Below, one piece after another: positions 1-7,745 of a stretch of 64,000 nt of DNA (position 1 is its first letter; every line of letters begins with the position of its first letter). The stretch covers positions 372,001 through 436,000 of the forward strand of contig CAVPXF010000026.1 in NCBI GenBank assembly GCA_963709655.1, in the 5' to 3' direction. The position numbers were made by a program, and so were the translations under genes. The notes beneath the pieces were generated by a model. That model searched no databases and was not told where the DNA came from. It saw only the letters and a program-made list of their open reading frames with translations. This DNA is from Roseiarcus sp963709655 (GTDB lineage Bacteria; Pseudomonadota; Alphaproteobacteria; Rhizobiales; Beijerinckiaceae).

Positions 1-813
1 GGTGATCGAATCGAGCAGGATCAGCACGTCGCGTCCGTGCTCGACCAGGCGTTTGGCCTTCTCGATCACCATCTCGGCGACCTGGACGTGGCGGACGGCC
101 GGTTCGTCGAAGGTCGAGGAAACCACTTCGCCCTTCACCGAGCGCTGCATGTCGGTCACTTCCTCCGGACGCTCGTCGATGAGCAGCACGATCAGGTAGC
201 ACTCGGGGTGGTTGGCGGTGATCGACTGGGCGATGTTCTGCAAAAGAACGGTTTTGCCCGTGCGCGGCGGAGCGACGATCAGCGCGCGCTGGCCCTTCCC
301 GATCGGGGAAACGATGTCGATGACCCGCGACGACATGTCCTTGCGGGTCGGATCCTCCACCTCAAGCTTGAGGCGTTCGTTCGGATAGAGCGGCGTGAGA
401 TTGTCGAAATGGACTTTGTGCCGTGTCTTCTCGGGATCCTCGAAGTTGATCGCTTTGCACTCTCTAAGGGCGAAGTACCGCTCGCCCTCCTTCGGGCTGC
501 GAATCACGCCTTCGACCGTGTCGCCAGTGCGCAGGCCGAGGCGGCGGATCTGTGACGGCGAAATGTAGATGTCGTCCGGACCCGGCAGATAATTGGCGTC
601 GGCGGATCGCAAGAAAGCGAAACCGTCCTGCAGGATTTCTACGACGCCTTCGCCGATGATCTGGACGTCGACGCTTGCCAGCTGCTTGAGAATGGCGAAC
701 ATGAGTTCCTGCTTGCGCATCGTCGAAGCGTTTTCGACTTCGTTCTCCTCCGCGAACGCCAGGAGTTCGGTGGGAGACTTTTGCTTTAAGTCCTTGAGCT
801 TGATTTCCCGCAT
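1..813 (-). CDS. rho: transcription termination factor Rho (5' part, runs off window)
   Basis: Rho is a hexameric RNA-dependent ATPase that ends transcription. I translated the minus strand from the ATG at 813; 271 codons lie in the window and the frame is open at base 1. The N-terminal helical domain (residues about 1-47, with MREIKLKDLKQKSPTELLAF) is followed by the cold-shock-like RNA-binding domain. The Walker A segment APPRTGKT and the Walker B strand DVLILLDSIT near the window edge are both clear. About 150 C-terminal residues are missing compared with the usual 420. It is read away from hemJ, with 235 bases between them. In alphaproteobacteria rho sits close to the origin, which fits the neighbouring genes. 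The identification is secure. Confidence 0.95.
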   Translation of the reverse strand, partial: MREIKLKDLKQKSPTELLAFAEENEVENASTMRKQELMFAILKQLASVDVQIIGEGVVEILQDGFAFLRSADANYLPGPDDIYISPSQIRRLGLRTGDTVEGVIRSPKEGERYFALRECKAINFEDPEKTRHKVHFDNLTPLYPNERLKLEVEDPTRKDMSSRVIDIVSPIGKGQRALIVAPPRTGKTVLLQNIAQSITANHPECYLIVLLIDERPEEVTDMQRSVKGEVVSSTFDEPAVRHVQVAEMVIEKAKRLVEHGRDVLILLDSIT

Positions 814-1048
814 CGGCGGACCTTTGGCTCGGGCGGATGGGCTGAAAACGCCTTCCGTCACGAATGAGTGGAGAGTGGAGAGCGCTCACCGGATTTCCGC
901 GGGCAGGGGGACCGCTGCGGCCGGCCGGACCGTTCGGTCCGAGTCCGTGAGTGAGACGCGTGGATGAAGTGCAGCGGTCCTATAATCGGCTTGCGGGGAA
1001 TTATCAACGTCCAATTGCGGATCGCGAGATGCGCCTGACGTCGGTGGT

Positions 1049-1483
1049 TCAGAAAGGCTTCAACACGACCAGCAGCACGATCAGGATCATCAGCGCGGTT
1101 GGGACTTCGTTCAGGACGCGAAAAAAGACAGCCGAGCGCGTATTCTCGTCCCTTGCGAAGACCTTGACCGTGCGAGCGAAATAGCCGTGCACTGCGCCAA
1201 GTCCGACGGCGAGGACGAACTTCATCTGGAGCCAGGGATCTCGCCAGTAGCCGGTGAGATAGGCGAGCAGTGGCCCCGTGACGAACACTACGATCATCGC
1301 TGGATTGATGATCGCCTTGAGCAGCCTTCGCTCCATGAGTTTGAAAATTTCGGACATCGCCGAACCCTTCGGCGCATCAACGTGGTAGGCGAAGAGCCTC
1401 GGGAGATAGAGCATCCCGGCCATCCAGGCGATGACCGCGACGATGTGGACGGCCTTGAGCCAGAGGTACATGAGCGAATCCAT
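1049..1483 (-). CDS. hemJ: protoporphyrinogen IX oxidase HemJ
   Basis: This 144-residue integral membrane protein of the HemJ (UPF0093/CopD-like) family oxidises protoporphyrinogen IX to protoporphyrin IX, the next-to-last step of haem synthesis. Four hydrophobic segments are visible. The family histidine lies near residue 13 in KAVHIVAVIAWMAGMLYLPR, and the conserved lysine lies in LQMKFVLAVGLGAVHGYFA. The ATG at 1483 gives the expected family length. In Caulobacter the haem gene at this place next to the origin is hemE; here hemJ occupies it. The gene reads toward rho and away from the candidate origin. Confidence 0.92.
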   Translation of the reverse strand: MDSLMYLWLKAVHIVAVIAWMAGMLYLPRLFAYHVDAPKGSAMSEIFKLMERRLLKAIINPAMIVVFVTGPLLAYLTGYWRDPWLQMKFVLAVGLGAVHGYFARTVKVFARDENTRSAVFFRVLNEVPTALMILIVLLVVLKPF

Positions 1484-1953
1484 GGCCGCGCGAAGGTCGC
1501 CGTCGGGTAGATCTCGCGCTCATATGTGCCGTCCAGGGCTCGCGCAAGGATTTTAGGTCAACCGGAAAGACATGGAAAAGGAAATGCTGAGTTTGTTTCC
1601 TTATCTTAGGGGGTGGCCAACGGATACTCAAAGTTCAGCCCCGAAAAAGAGGCCATGGATCCTATCTGGCGAATAGCGGCAGCCTCCTACGGCCTGAATT
1701 TGGGTTAACGAAACGTTAAGGATTTCCAATCAGTCCGGCCGCGGTGGCGAAAAGGCGGAGGCTTGTCCCCAGAATTCACCGAGAACGGCGGCTTCGGTTA
1801 TCGTTAGGTCCACGCTTTCGGGCCTGTGGAGCACGGACCGGAAGCTTCCCCACCCGCGATCGCAATACGGCGCGGGGATGGTCGCCCTCCCACCCTGTCC
1901 ACACTGTTGTTCACCGACTATAAGCCTCGAGGGAGTCCTGCCGGGGAACGACC
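1484..1953. promoter_or_regulatory. oriC: candidate chromosomal replication origin with CtrA box
   Basis: This 470-bp gap holds no gene and lies between a haem gene and the PPSR gene, the position of Cori in Caulobacter. Its middle (about 1545-1725) is visibly richer in A and T than its surroundings. Positions 1704-1719 hold, on the minus strand, an exact CtrA consensus TTAA-N7-TTAAC. Three 7-of-9 matches to the DnaA box TTATCCACA occur: TTGTCCCCA at 1763-1771, TGTGGAGCA (reverse) at 1825-1833 and CTGTCCACA at 1895-1903. No perfect DnaA box is present. The same gap must also carry the divergent promoters for hemJ and PPSR. The origin call rests on synteny and motifs. Confidence 0.5.
1704..1719 (-). 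promoter_or_regulatory. CtrA binding box TTAA-N7-TTAAC
   Basis: Read on the minus strand the site is TTAACGTTTCGTTAAC, a full match to the CtrA consensus of alphaproteobacteria. It lies about 235 bp upstream of the PPSR start and 220 bp from hemJ. In Caulobacter CtrA sites in the origin silence replication in swarmer cells; here the site could do that or regulate hemJ/PPSR. Confidence 0.6.
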
Positions 1954-2787
1954 GTGGGCCGCAGCTATTTTCATCTCCATCTCGTGTCGGATTCGACCGG
2001 CGAGACGCTGATCGCCGCGTCGCGCGCAGCTTCGGCTCAGTATCAGGGCGTCGCCTCGATCGAGCACGTCTATCCGCTGGTGCGGACGTCAGAGCAGCTT
2101 GAGCGGGTGATCGCCGAGATCGAGAACGCCCCCGGCATCGTCCTTTTCACTTTGGTCGACTCGAATCTTTCGCGGCGGCTGGAGGACAGCTGCGAAGCGG
2201 CCGGCTCGCCGTGCCTCAGCGTGTTGGGCCCGATCCTCAATTTGTTCAAGTCCTATCTCGGGCAGAATTCGACCCCGCGCGCCGGCGCGCAGCACATGCT
2301 CAACGCCGACTATTTCAAGCGGATCGACGCCTTGAACTTCACCATGATGAGCGACGACGGCCAGCTGCCCGAGAACCTCGAGCACGCCGACATCGTACTG
2401 GTCGGCGTCAGTCGTACGTCGAAGACGCCGACGAGCATCTACCTTGCCAATCGCGGCTACAAGACCGCCAACATCCCGCTCGTCCCCCACGTTCCGCTGC
2501 CGCGGGGGCTCAACCATGTTCGCCACCCGCTAATTGTCGGACTGGTCGCCTCGGCCGATCGCATCATCCAGATCCGTCAGAACCGGCTGCTCAGTCTCAA
2601 CGCCGATTCGCAGACCGAATACGTCGACCGCGTGGCGGTCGCGGAGGAGATCGCCGCGTCGCGGCGCCTGTTCGCCGAGCGAAGCTGGCCTGTGATCGAC
2701 GTCACCCGGCGCTCGATCGAGGAGACGGCCGCGGCGATCCTCGACCTCTACCGCGCCCACCGGCTCAAGTTCATTGCCGAGGGCTGA
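1954..2787 (+). CDS. pyruvate, phosphate dikinase regulatory protein (DUF299/PPSR)
   Basis: This 277-residue DUF299 family protein is a bifunctional serine/threonine kinase and phosphorylase that uses ADP to phosphorylate, and phosphate to reactivate, PPDK or PEP synthase. The opening FHLHLVSDSTGETL and the P-loop GVSRTSKTPTSIYLANRG (near residue 150) are family hallmarks. The start is GTG, with GGGGA six bases upstream. It heads the run PPSR-maf-aroE-coaE-dnaQ, in which the genes are separated by 4 bases or overlap, so a single transcript is likely. The same order opens the Caulobacter chromosome. I am confident in the family; the exact target enzyme is inferred. Confidence 0.9.
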   Translation: MGRSYFHLHLVSDSTGETLIAASRAASAQYQGVASIEHVYPLVRTSEQLERVIAEIENAPGIVLFTLVDSNLSRRLEDSCEAAGSPCLSVLGPILNLFKSYLGQNSTPRAGAQHMLNADYFKRIDALNFTMMSDDGQLPENLEHADIVLVGVSRTSKTPTSIYLANRGYKTANIPLVPHVPLPRGLNHVRHPLIVGLVASADRIIQIRQNRLLSLNADSQTEYVDRVAVAEEIAASRRLFAERSWPVIDVTRRSIEETAAAILDLYRAHRLKFIAEG

Positions 2788-2791
2788 TGGG

Positions 2792-3433
2792 ATGAGCGAA
2801 GCCGACGCCGCGCCGCGGTCTGCCGTGTGGTCGGGTGACGCGCCGCTCGTCCTCGCCTCGAAAAGCGCAAGCCGGCGTGCGTTGCTCGCGGCCTGCGGCA
2901 TTGCGGCGGAAACGCTGGCCGTGGATCTCGACGAGCGCGCTGAGGAAGGCCGTTACTTCGGCGCCGGCGGTCCGCTGGAGGGGCTCGCCGGAGAACTTGC
3001 TTGCGCGAAGGCTTTGGCGGCGAGCGCCATGAGGCCCGACGCCTATTGTCTGGGGGCGGACCAGACGCTGACCGTGGGAACGCGCCTCCTGCACAAGGCC
3101 CGCAATCGGTTCGAGGCGGCGCAATCCCTGGCGGCGCTCGCGGGCCGCGCCCACCGGCTGACGTCCGCGTTCTGCATCGCGCGCGCCGGAAGGGCGCTCG
3201 TCGTCGACCAGGATTCGGCCGAACTCGCCATGCGCGCTCTCGATGCGTCGGCGATTGCGCGCTATCTCGACGCCGCCGGGCCCGCAGTGTTAGCCAGTGT
3301 CGGAGTCTATCAGCTTGAAGGATTTGGCGTGCACCTGTTCGAAAGCGTCCGCGGCGAGCATTTCACCATTCTCGGGCTGCCGCTCCTCAAACTCCTGGCG
3401 TGGTTCAGGGCCCAAGGACTCGTCTCGCTATGA
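2792..3433 (+). CDS. maf: Maf-like nucleoside triphosphate pyrophosphatase
   Basis: Maf proteins hydrolyse non-canonical or modified nucleoside triphosphates to monophosphates. The protein has 213 residues. LVLASKSASRRALL near the N-terminus is the substrate-loop signature with its SxSxRR core, and YCLGADQTL carries the conserved acidic metal ligand. I start at ATG 2792, 4 bases after the PPSR stop; a TTG 18 bases earlier would overlap PPSR and add residues not typical of the family. The stop overlaps the aroE start as ATGA. Confidence 0.92.
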   Translation: MSEADAAPRSAVWSGDAPLVLASKSASRRALLAACGIAAETLAVDLDERAEEGRYFGAGGPLEGLAGELACAKALAASAMRPDAYCLGADQTLTVGTRLLHKARNRFEAAQSLAALAGRAHRLTSAFCIARAGRALVVDQDSAELAMRALDASAIARYLDAAGPAVLASVGVYQLEGFGVHLFESVRGEHFTILGLPLLKLLAWFRAQGLVSL

Positions 3434-4302
3434 CGACGTCGAGCGCCTTTACCAGGGCCGGGGTGGCAGGTTGGCCGATCGAACACTCGCGCTCGCCGAT
3501 GATCCATCATTTCTGGTTCGATCTGTGCGGAATCGAGGGCGATTATGAGCGGTTTCCGGTGCCGCCGGGCGCCTTCGCCGAGTTCGCGGCCCGGATCGGA
3601 AAGGACGGCCTGGTCGGCTCCAACGTCACGGTGCCACACAAGGTGACGGCGTTCGCTGCGTGCGATCGCCGGACTCCGGTCGCACAGGCGCTCGGCGCCG
3701 TGAATACGCTTTGGCGCGAGGACGGGCTCCTGTGGGGCGACAACACCGACGTCGCGGGCTTTCTGGGGAACCTGGACGAAGCGGCGCCGGGGTGGGACGA
3801 TCGCCGGCGCTTGGCTCTCGTCGTCGGGGCGGGCGGGGCCGCGCGTGCGATCGTTTATGCGCTCGTCGAGCGCGACTTCGAGCATATCCTCATCATCAAT
3901 CGCACGCTGAGCCACGCCCAGGATCTGGCGGCGGCGTATGGCGACCGGGTCCTCGCCGCGCCGTGGGACTGGCTCGACGCCGCCATGACGAGCGTCGATC
4001 TGCTCGTCAACACGAGCGTTCTTGGCATGGAAGGCCGTGCAAACCTTAGCCTCGACCTCGCTGATATGCCGGAGCACGCGGTCGTGGCGGATATCGTCTA
4101 TGTGCCGCTTCGCACGCATCTGATCGAGGCCGCGCGAGCGCGGGGGTTGCGCACCGCGGAGGGGCTCGGGATGCTCCTGCATCAGGCCGCGCCATCCTTC
4201 GAGCGCTGGTTCGGGCGGCGTCCGGACGTGACGCCCGAACTGCGCGCCCTGGTCGAAGACGATGTGAAGGCGGCGCACAAGGGGCATAAGGCGAAGCGAT
4301 GA
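3430..4302 (+). CDS. aroE: shikimate 5-dehydrogenase
   Basis: AroE reduces 3-dehydroshikimate to shikimate with NADPH in aromatic amino acid synthesis. The 290-residue protein shows the shikimate-binding SRSPMIHHF near residue 19, the catalytic-lysine segment NVTVPHKVTAF, the second substrate loop GDNTDVAGF, and the NADP loop GAGGAARAI. The ATG at 3430 overlaps the maf stop (ATGA), and the stop overlaps coaE in the same way, so translation is probably coupled. Confidence 0.94.
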   Translation: MTTSSAFTRAGVAGWPIEHSRSPMIHHFWFDLCGIEGDYERFPVPPGAFAEFAARIGKDGLVGSNVTVPHKVTAFAACDRRTPVAQALGAVNTLWREDGLLWGDNTDVAGFLGNLDEAAPGWDDRRRLALVVGAGGAARAIVYALVERDFEHILIINRTLSHAQDLAAAYGDRVLAAPWDWLDAAMTSVDLLVNTSVLGMEGRANLSLDLADMPEHAVVADIVYVPLRTHLIEAARARGLRTAEGLGMLLHQAAPSFERWFGRRPDVTPELRALVEDDVKAAHKGHKAKR

Positions 4303-4907
4303 TCGTGGCGGGTCTGACTGGCTCGATCGCCATGGGCAAGTCGACCGTGGCGGCGATGTTCGCTCAATTCGGCACGCCGGTGTTCGACGCCGACGCCGCC
4401 GTACGCGGCCTTTACGCAGGGGACGGCGCCAAACGGATCGAGGCCGCCTTTCCCGGCGTTCTGGTCGACGGCCGGGTCGATCGCGACCGTTTGTCGCGGG
4501 TTGTCCTGAACGACCCCCAAGCGCTCGCGCGCCTGGAGGGCCTCGTCCATCCGGCGATCGCCGCGATGCGCGCCGAATTCGCGGCGCAGGCGATGGGCGA
4601 GAGCCGCCGGATCGCGCTCGTCGACGTGCCGCTCCTATTCGAGACCGGCGGGGATGCGGACGTCGATTGTGTCGTCGTGGTGAGCGCGCCAGCCGCTGCC
4701 CAGTGCGCCCGGGCGCTCGCCCGGCCGGGGATGACCGAGGAGAAGCTCGAGGCGATCCTGGCCCGTCAGATGAGCGATCAGGAAAAGCGCCGGCGCGCCC
4801 ATTTTGTCATCGACACCGGCGGAAGCCTCGATCGGACGCGGGCGCAGGTCGCCCAGTTTCTGCGCGCCGCTATAGGACTGGAAGGACGCAAGGCGAACCA
4901 TGCGTGA
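4299..4907 (+). CDS. coaE: dephospho-CoA kinase
   Basis: CoaE phosphorylates the 3'-hydroxyl of dephospho-CoA, the last step of coenzyme A synthesis. The 202-residue protein starts with the P-loop GLTGSIAMGKST. It continues with the FDADAAVRGLY segment, the LVHPAI motif and the LVDVPLLFETG strand typical of the family. It overlaps aroE by 4 bases and dnaQ by 8 bases. Confidence 0.94.
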   Translation: MIVAGLTGSIAMGKSTVAAMFAQFGTPVFDADAAVRGLYAGDGAKRIEAAFPGVLVDGRVDRDRLSRVVLNDPQALARLEGLVHPAIAAMRAEFAAQAMGESRRIALVDVPLLFETGGDADVDCVVVVSAPAAAQCARALARPGMTEEKLEAILARQMSDQEKRRRAHFVIDTGGSLDRTRAQVAQFLRAAIGLEGRKANHA

Positions 4908-5610
4908 AATTGTGCTCGATACCGAAACCACCGGTCTCAGCCCCGCGGAGGGCCACAGGTTGCTCGAGATCGGCGCCGTCGAAATCGTCCACCAGGCGCC
5001 GACGGGACGCGTCTTTCACCAGCTCATCAACCCGGAGCGCGACGTGCCCGAGGACGCCGTACGGGTCCATGGCCACACGGCGGAGCTGTTGAAGGACAAG
5101 CCGGCGTTCACCGCGGTCGTCGAGGACTTCCTGGCTTTCGTCGGGGACGCCCGGCTCGTCATCCACAACGCCGAATTCGACATGCGCTTTCTCAACGCCG
5201 AGCTTACGCGGCTCGGACGAGACGCGATCGGCATGGACCGCGTGGTCGATACGCTGGCGCTTGCCCGCAGGAAACATCCCGGACAGCCAAATAGCCTCGA
5301 CGCCCTGTGCGACCGCTACCGGATCGATCGCTCGAAGCGCATCAAGCACGGGGCGCTGCTCGACGCGGAGATCCTGGTCGAAATCTACAGTGAGTTGACG
5401 GGCGGCCGGCAGCGGTCGCTGGCGTTCGACGAGCGGGTTGAAATCAGCGGGCTCACGGTCGACCAAGCGCCGCGGCGGCTCATTTCGCGTCCGCCGCGAT
5501 CCGTGCGCCTGCGCCCCGAGGAGGCGCAAGCGCATGCGAGCCACATTGCGACCTTGGGGGAGGCCGCGCTCTGGCGCCGCTACGCCGCCGACGTGCGCAT
5601 GGCGACCTGA
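4900..5610 (+). CDS. dnaQ: DNA polymerase III epsilon subunit (3'-5' proofreading exonuclease)
   Basis: DnaQ removes misincorporated bases during replication. The 236-residue protein has the DEDDh exonuclease residues: DTETTG (ExoI, residues 7-12), the ExoII block VIHNAEFDMRFLN, and the ExoIII block KHGALLDAEILVEIY with His and Asp. Length matches the family. It ends the five-gene run and is convergent with secB, only 3 bases apart. Confidence 0.95.
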   Translation: MREIVLDTETTGLSPAEGHRLLEIGAVEIVHQAPTGRVFHQLINPERDVPEDAVRVHGHTAELLKDKPAFTAVVEDFLAFVGDARLVIHNAEFDMRFLNAELTRLGRDAIGMDRVVDTLALARRKHPGQPNSLDALCDRYRIDRSKRIKHGALLDAEILVEIYSELTGGRQRSLAFDERVEISGLTVDQAPRRLISRPPRSVRLRPEEAQAHASHIATLGEAALWRRYAADVRMAT

Positions 5611-5613
5611 AGG

Positions 5614-6099
5614 TCAGGCCGGTCGCACCTGCTGCTGGCCGCCGGCCGCCGCCAGGCGCTGCAGATAGAGCGCGTGGAAGTCGATCGGGTCGATGAACAG
5701 CGGGGGGAAGGAGCCGCCGCGAACCGCGTCCGCAATGATCTGGCGGGCGAAGGGGAACAGGAGCCGCGGCCCCTCGATCATCACGATCGGTTGAACCTGA
5801 TCGGCCGGGAAATTCTCGATCCGGAACACGCCGGCGTAATTCAATTCGAACTTGAACAGGGTGTCGGCGCCCTGGCCGGCCCCGCCTTCGAGCATCAGGC
5901 TGACCTCGTAATCGGTCGGGGTGAGCTGCCGGGCGTTGACGTTGATCTGCACGGAGAGATTTGGCGACGTCTGCTGGGGCCCGAGGCTGCGTGGCGCATT
6001 CGGGTTCTCGAACGACAGGTCCTTTGTATATTGCGCCAACACCGTGAACCGCGGGGCCGTCTGCGGGGCCTCGCCGCCGTTACCGCTTTGATCGGACAT
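5614..6099 (-). CDS. secB: protein-export chaperone SecB
   Basis: SecB is a tetrameric cytosolic chaperone that hands unfolded preproteins to SecA. From ATG 6099 the protein has 161 residues. FTVLAQYTKDLSFENPNAP is the classic SecB opening strand, followed by the Q/N-rich LSVQINVNAR strand and the conserved end LLFPFARQIIADAVRGGSFPP and IDPIDFHALY. A longer reading frame reaching 6201 adds an unrelated N-terminus and is not preferred. It is convergent with dnaQ, as in Caulobacter. Confidence 0.95.
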   Translation of the reverse strand: MSDQSGNGGEAPQTAPRFTVLAQYTKDLSFENPNAPRSLGPQQTSPNLSVQINVNARQLTPTDYEVSLMLEGGAGQGADTLFKFELNYAGVFRIENFPADQVQPIVMIEGPRLLFPFARQIIADAVRGGSFPPLFIDPIDFHALYLQRLAAAGGQQQVRPA

Positions 6100-7008
6100 G
6101 TCCAACGCTCCTTCATCCGCCGCCCGAGCGTCCCAAGGCCGCGTGTCGAGCAATCTGAATTGATGCGGGCGTCGCGTAGCATGCCGGTTCTGGGCAAACA
6201 AGAAGTCAGCGCGCAGGCGGCAGAGTGGTCTGGACGCCGGCGCATTCGACGCTGGCCCTGCGAAAACTCAAGCGCGGCCAGCAACCCGACGTCGGACCCG
6301 GTTCAGCCGGCATAGGTCCGCTCCGCCGCCGCTCAGAGGGCGTTGCGTCGCTCAGACGCGCTGGCGCGGCTTGCCCCGGACTGTCATCGGCGGCCGCCCC
6401 GCCCCGTTCTCATCGCCCGTCAGTCGGGCGAGGACGATAGGACGGCGGAGGAGGCCCGGCGGGTCGCCTCGAAAGCCGCGCGCTCTTGCCGCGCGGTTCT
6501 CTCCGGCCATGAGACATTTGGATTTCCTCAGGCCTACGCAGCGGTGCATCAAGGCTCCGCAAATTCCCGCTTTTCGGCGGTTGGAATTGTTTGGATTTCC
6601 TTGGATTCTCTCGCCCGAAATGGGCTTTTTCAATGGGTTACGGGCGACCTGGGACCAGTTTTATTTTCAAGGCGGTCCTTTCCCCGGCGCATGCGTCGCA
6701 AGGCCGGCCGCCGTCGACCCGAACGCCGCCCGCCCTGAAGCCTCCTCGCCGGGCGGAAAGGCTCGGCGCGCGGGCAATCACGGGAGTGGACATCGCGGGG
6801 GTCCGATGGGGCATTGGGATCAAACTAACGCCGTCTTTGCTTTTTGGCAAGAAATTGTCGACTTGGCGCCAAATTTTGCGTAATTCCGCAATCACCATGA
6901 CCTTGCCTCAATTCCTGGCTTGCTGAAATCCTCCCGCGAGCAGGGCGCCTTTTGACGACGCGAGCCCCCGAACGTGATAGGCTTTAAGCGGAAGGGAGAG
7001 CCGGAGCC
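6100..7008. other. 909-bp gap without a convincing gene
   Basis: I find no reading frame here with family resemblance or good codon pattern; frames on both strands give arginine/proline-rich shadows. The Tim44-like and fxsA genes often found next to secB are absent. Around 6622-6646 lies a stretch, CTTTTTCAATGGGTTACGGG, closely resembling one at 58651-58670, so part of the gap belongs to a dispersed repeat family. The last 60 bases before 7009 look like a normal leader. Confidence 0.5.
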
Positions 7009-7596
7009 ATGACGCCCGCCGCTGCAAAGGTCACCACGGCAGCCGAGGGCCTGCCGCGCCGCCGCTTTACCGTCGCCGAGGTCGAGGCGATGGTCGCCGC
7101 CGGGGTGATGGAGGAGGACGAGCGCGTCGAACTGATCGGGGGGGAACTGGTTCCGATGTCGCCGAAGGGAAGCCACCACGAAGTCGTCAAAGTCGCCCTG
7201 CTGCGCCGCTGGTATCGGATCGCGCCGGACGATCTCGACCTGGCGCCGGAAACAACCTTCCGTCTCAGCGAGGATACCTATCTCGAGCCCGACGTCGTCA
7301 TCTATCCTCGCGCGGCCGGCCTCGCGGGGCTGACGAGCGCCAACGCGCTGCTGGTCGCGGAAATTGCGGATTCGTCTCTGCGCTACGACATGGGTCGAAA
7401 GGCGGCCCTTTATGCGAGCTTCGGCATCCGTGAACTCTGGGTCGTCGATGCGGTCCGGCTGACGGCGCGCATCTTCCGCGGACCTTCCGCTGGGGGCTAC
7501 AGCGAAGCGCGTAACGTTTCGGCGCAGGACCGGATCGTTCCGCTTTTCGCGCCGGACGCGTTCGCGCTGCGGCTCGACGAACTCGAACTCGCGTGA
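7009..7596 (+). CDS. Uma2 family endonuclease-like protein (DUF820)
   Basis: The 195-residue protein has the Uma2/DUF820 layout: FTVAEVEAMVAAGVMEEDERVELIGGELV at the N-terminus, then SPKGSHHEVV, LEPDVVIYP and LVAEIADSSLRYDMGRKAALYA. The Glu, Asp and ExD/K-type residues of the PD-(D/E)XK nuclease fold are all in place. Such proteins are scattered, often multicopy in cyanobacteria and proteobacteria, and their role is not settled. The ATG at 7009 has GGAG about 6 bases upstream. It begins the accessory stretch after secB and shows no partner. Confidence 0.8.
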   Translation: MTPAAAKVTTAAEGLPRRRFTVAEVEAMVAAGVMEEDERVELIGGELVPMSPKGSHHEVVKVALLRRWYRIAPDDLDLAPETTFRLSEDTYLEPDVVIYPRAAGLAGLTSANALLVAEIADSSLRYDMGRKAALYASFGIRELWVVDAVRLTARIFRGPSAGGYSEARNVSAQDRIVPLFAPDAFALRLDELELA

Positions 7597-7745
7597 GCTA
7601 TCCCGGGTTACGCGGTTACGGAACGGTGACGGTGAGTGTCTCAGAAGAGGGGCGAAGTCCAGCACTGTTGCTGTAATTAGAATTGTGGCCTAGTATGGGC
7701 ATGAAGTAGCCACAAGGCGTTAGGTTCTGTCCCGATCTTTCGCGG

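Noticed and set aside
1187..1510. 107-residue plus-strand frame in hemJ
   Set aside because: Antisense of hemJ; no ribosome binding site.
3310..4287. 325-residue minus-strand frame across aroE
   Set aside because: Antisense of aroE.
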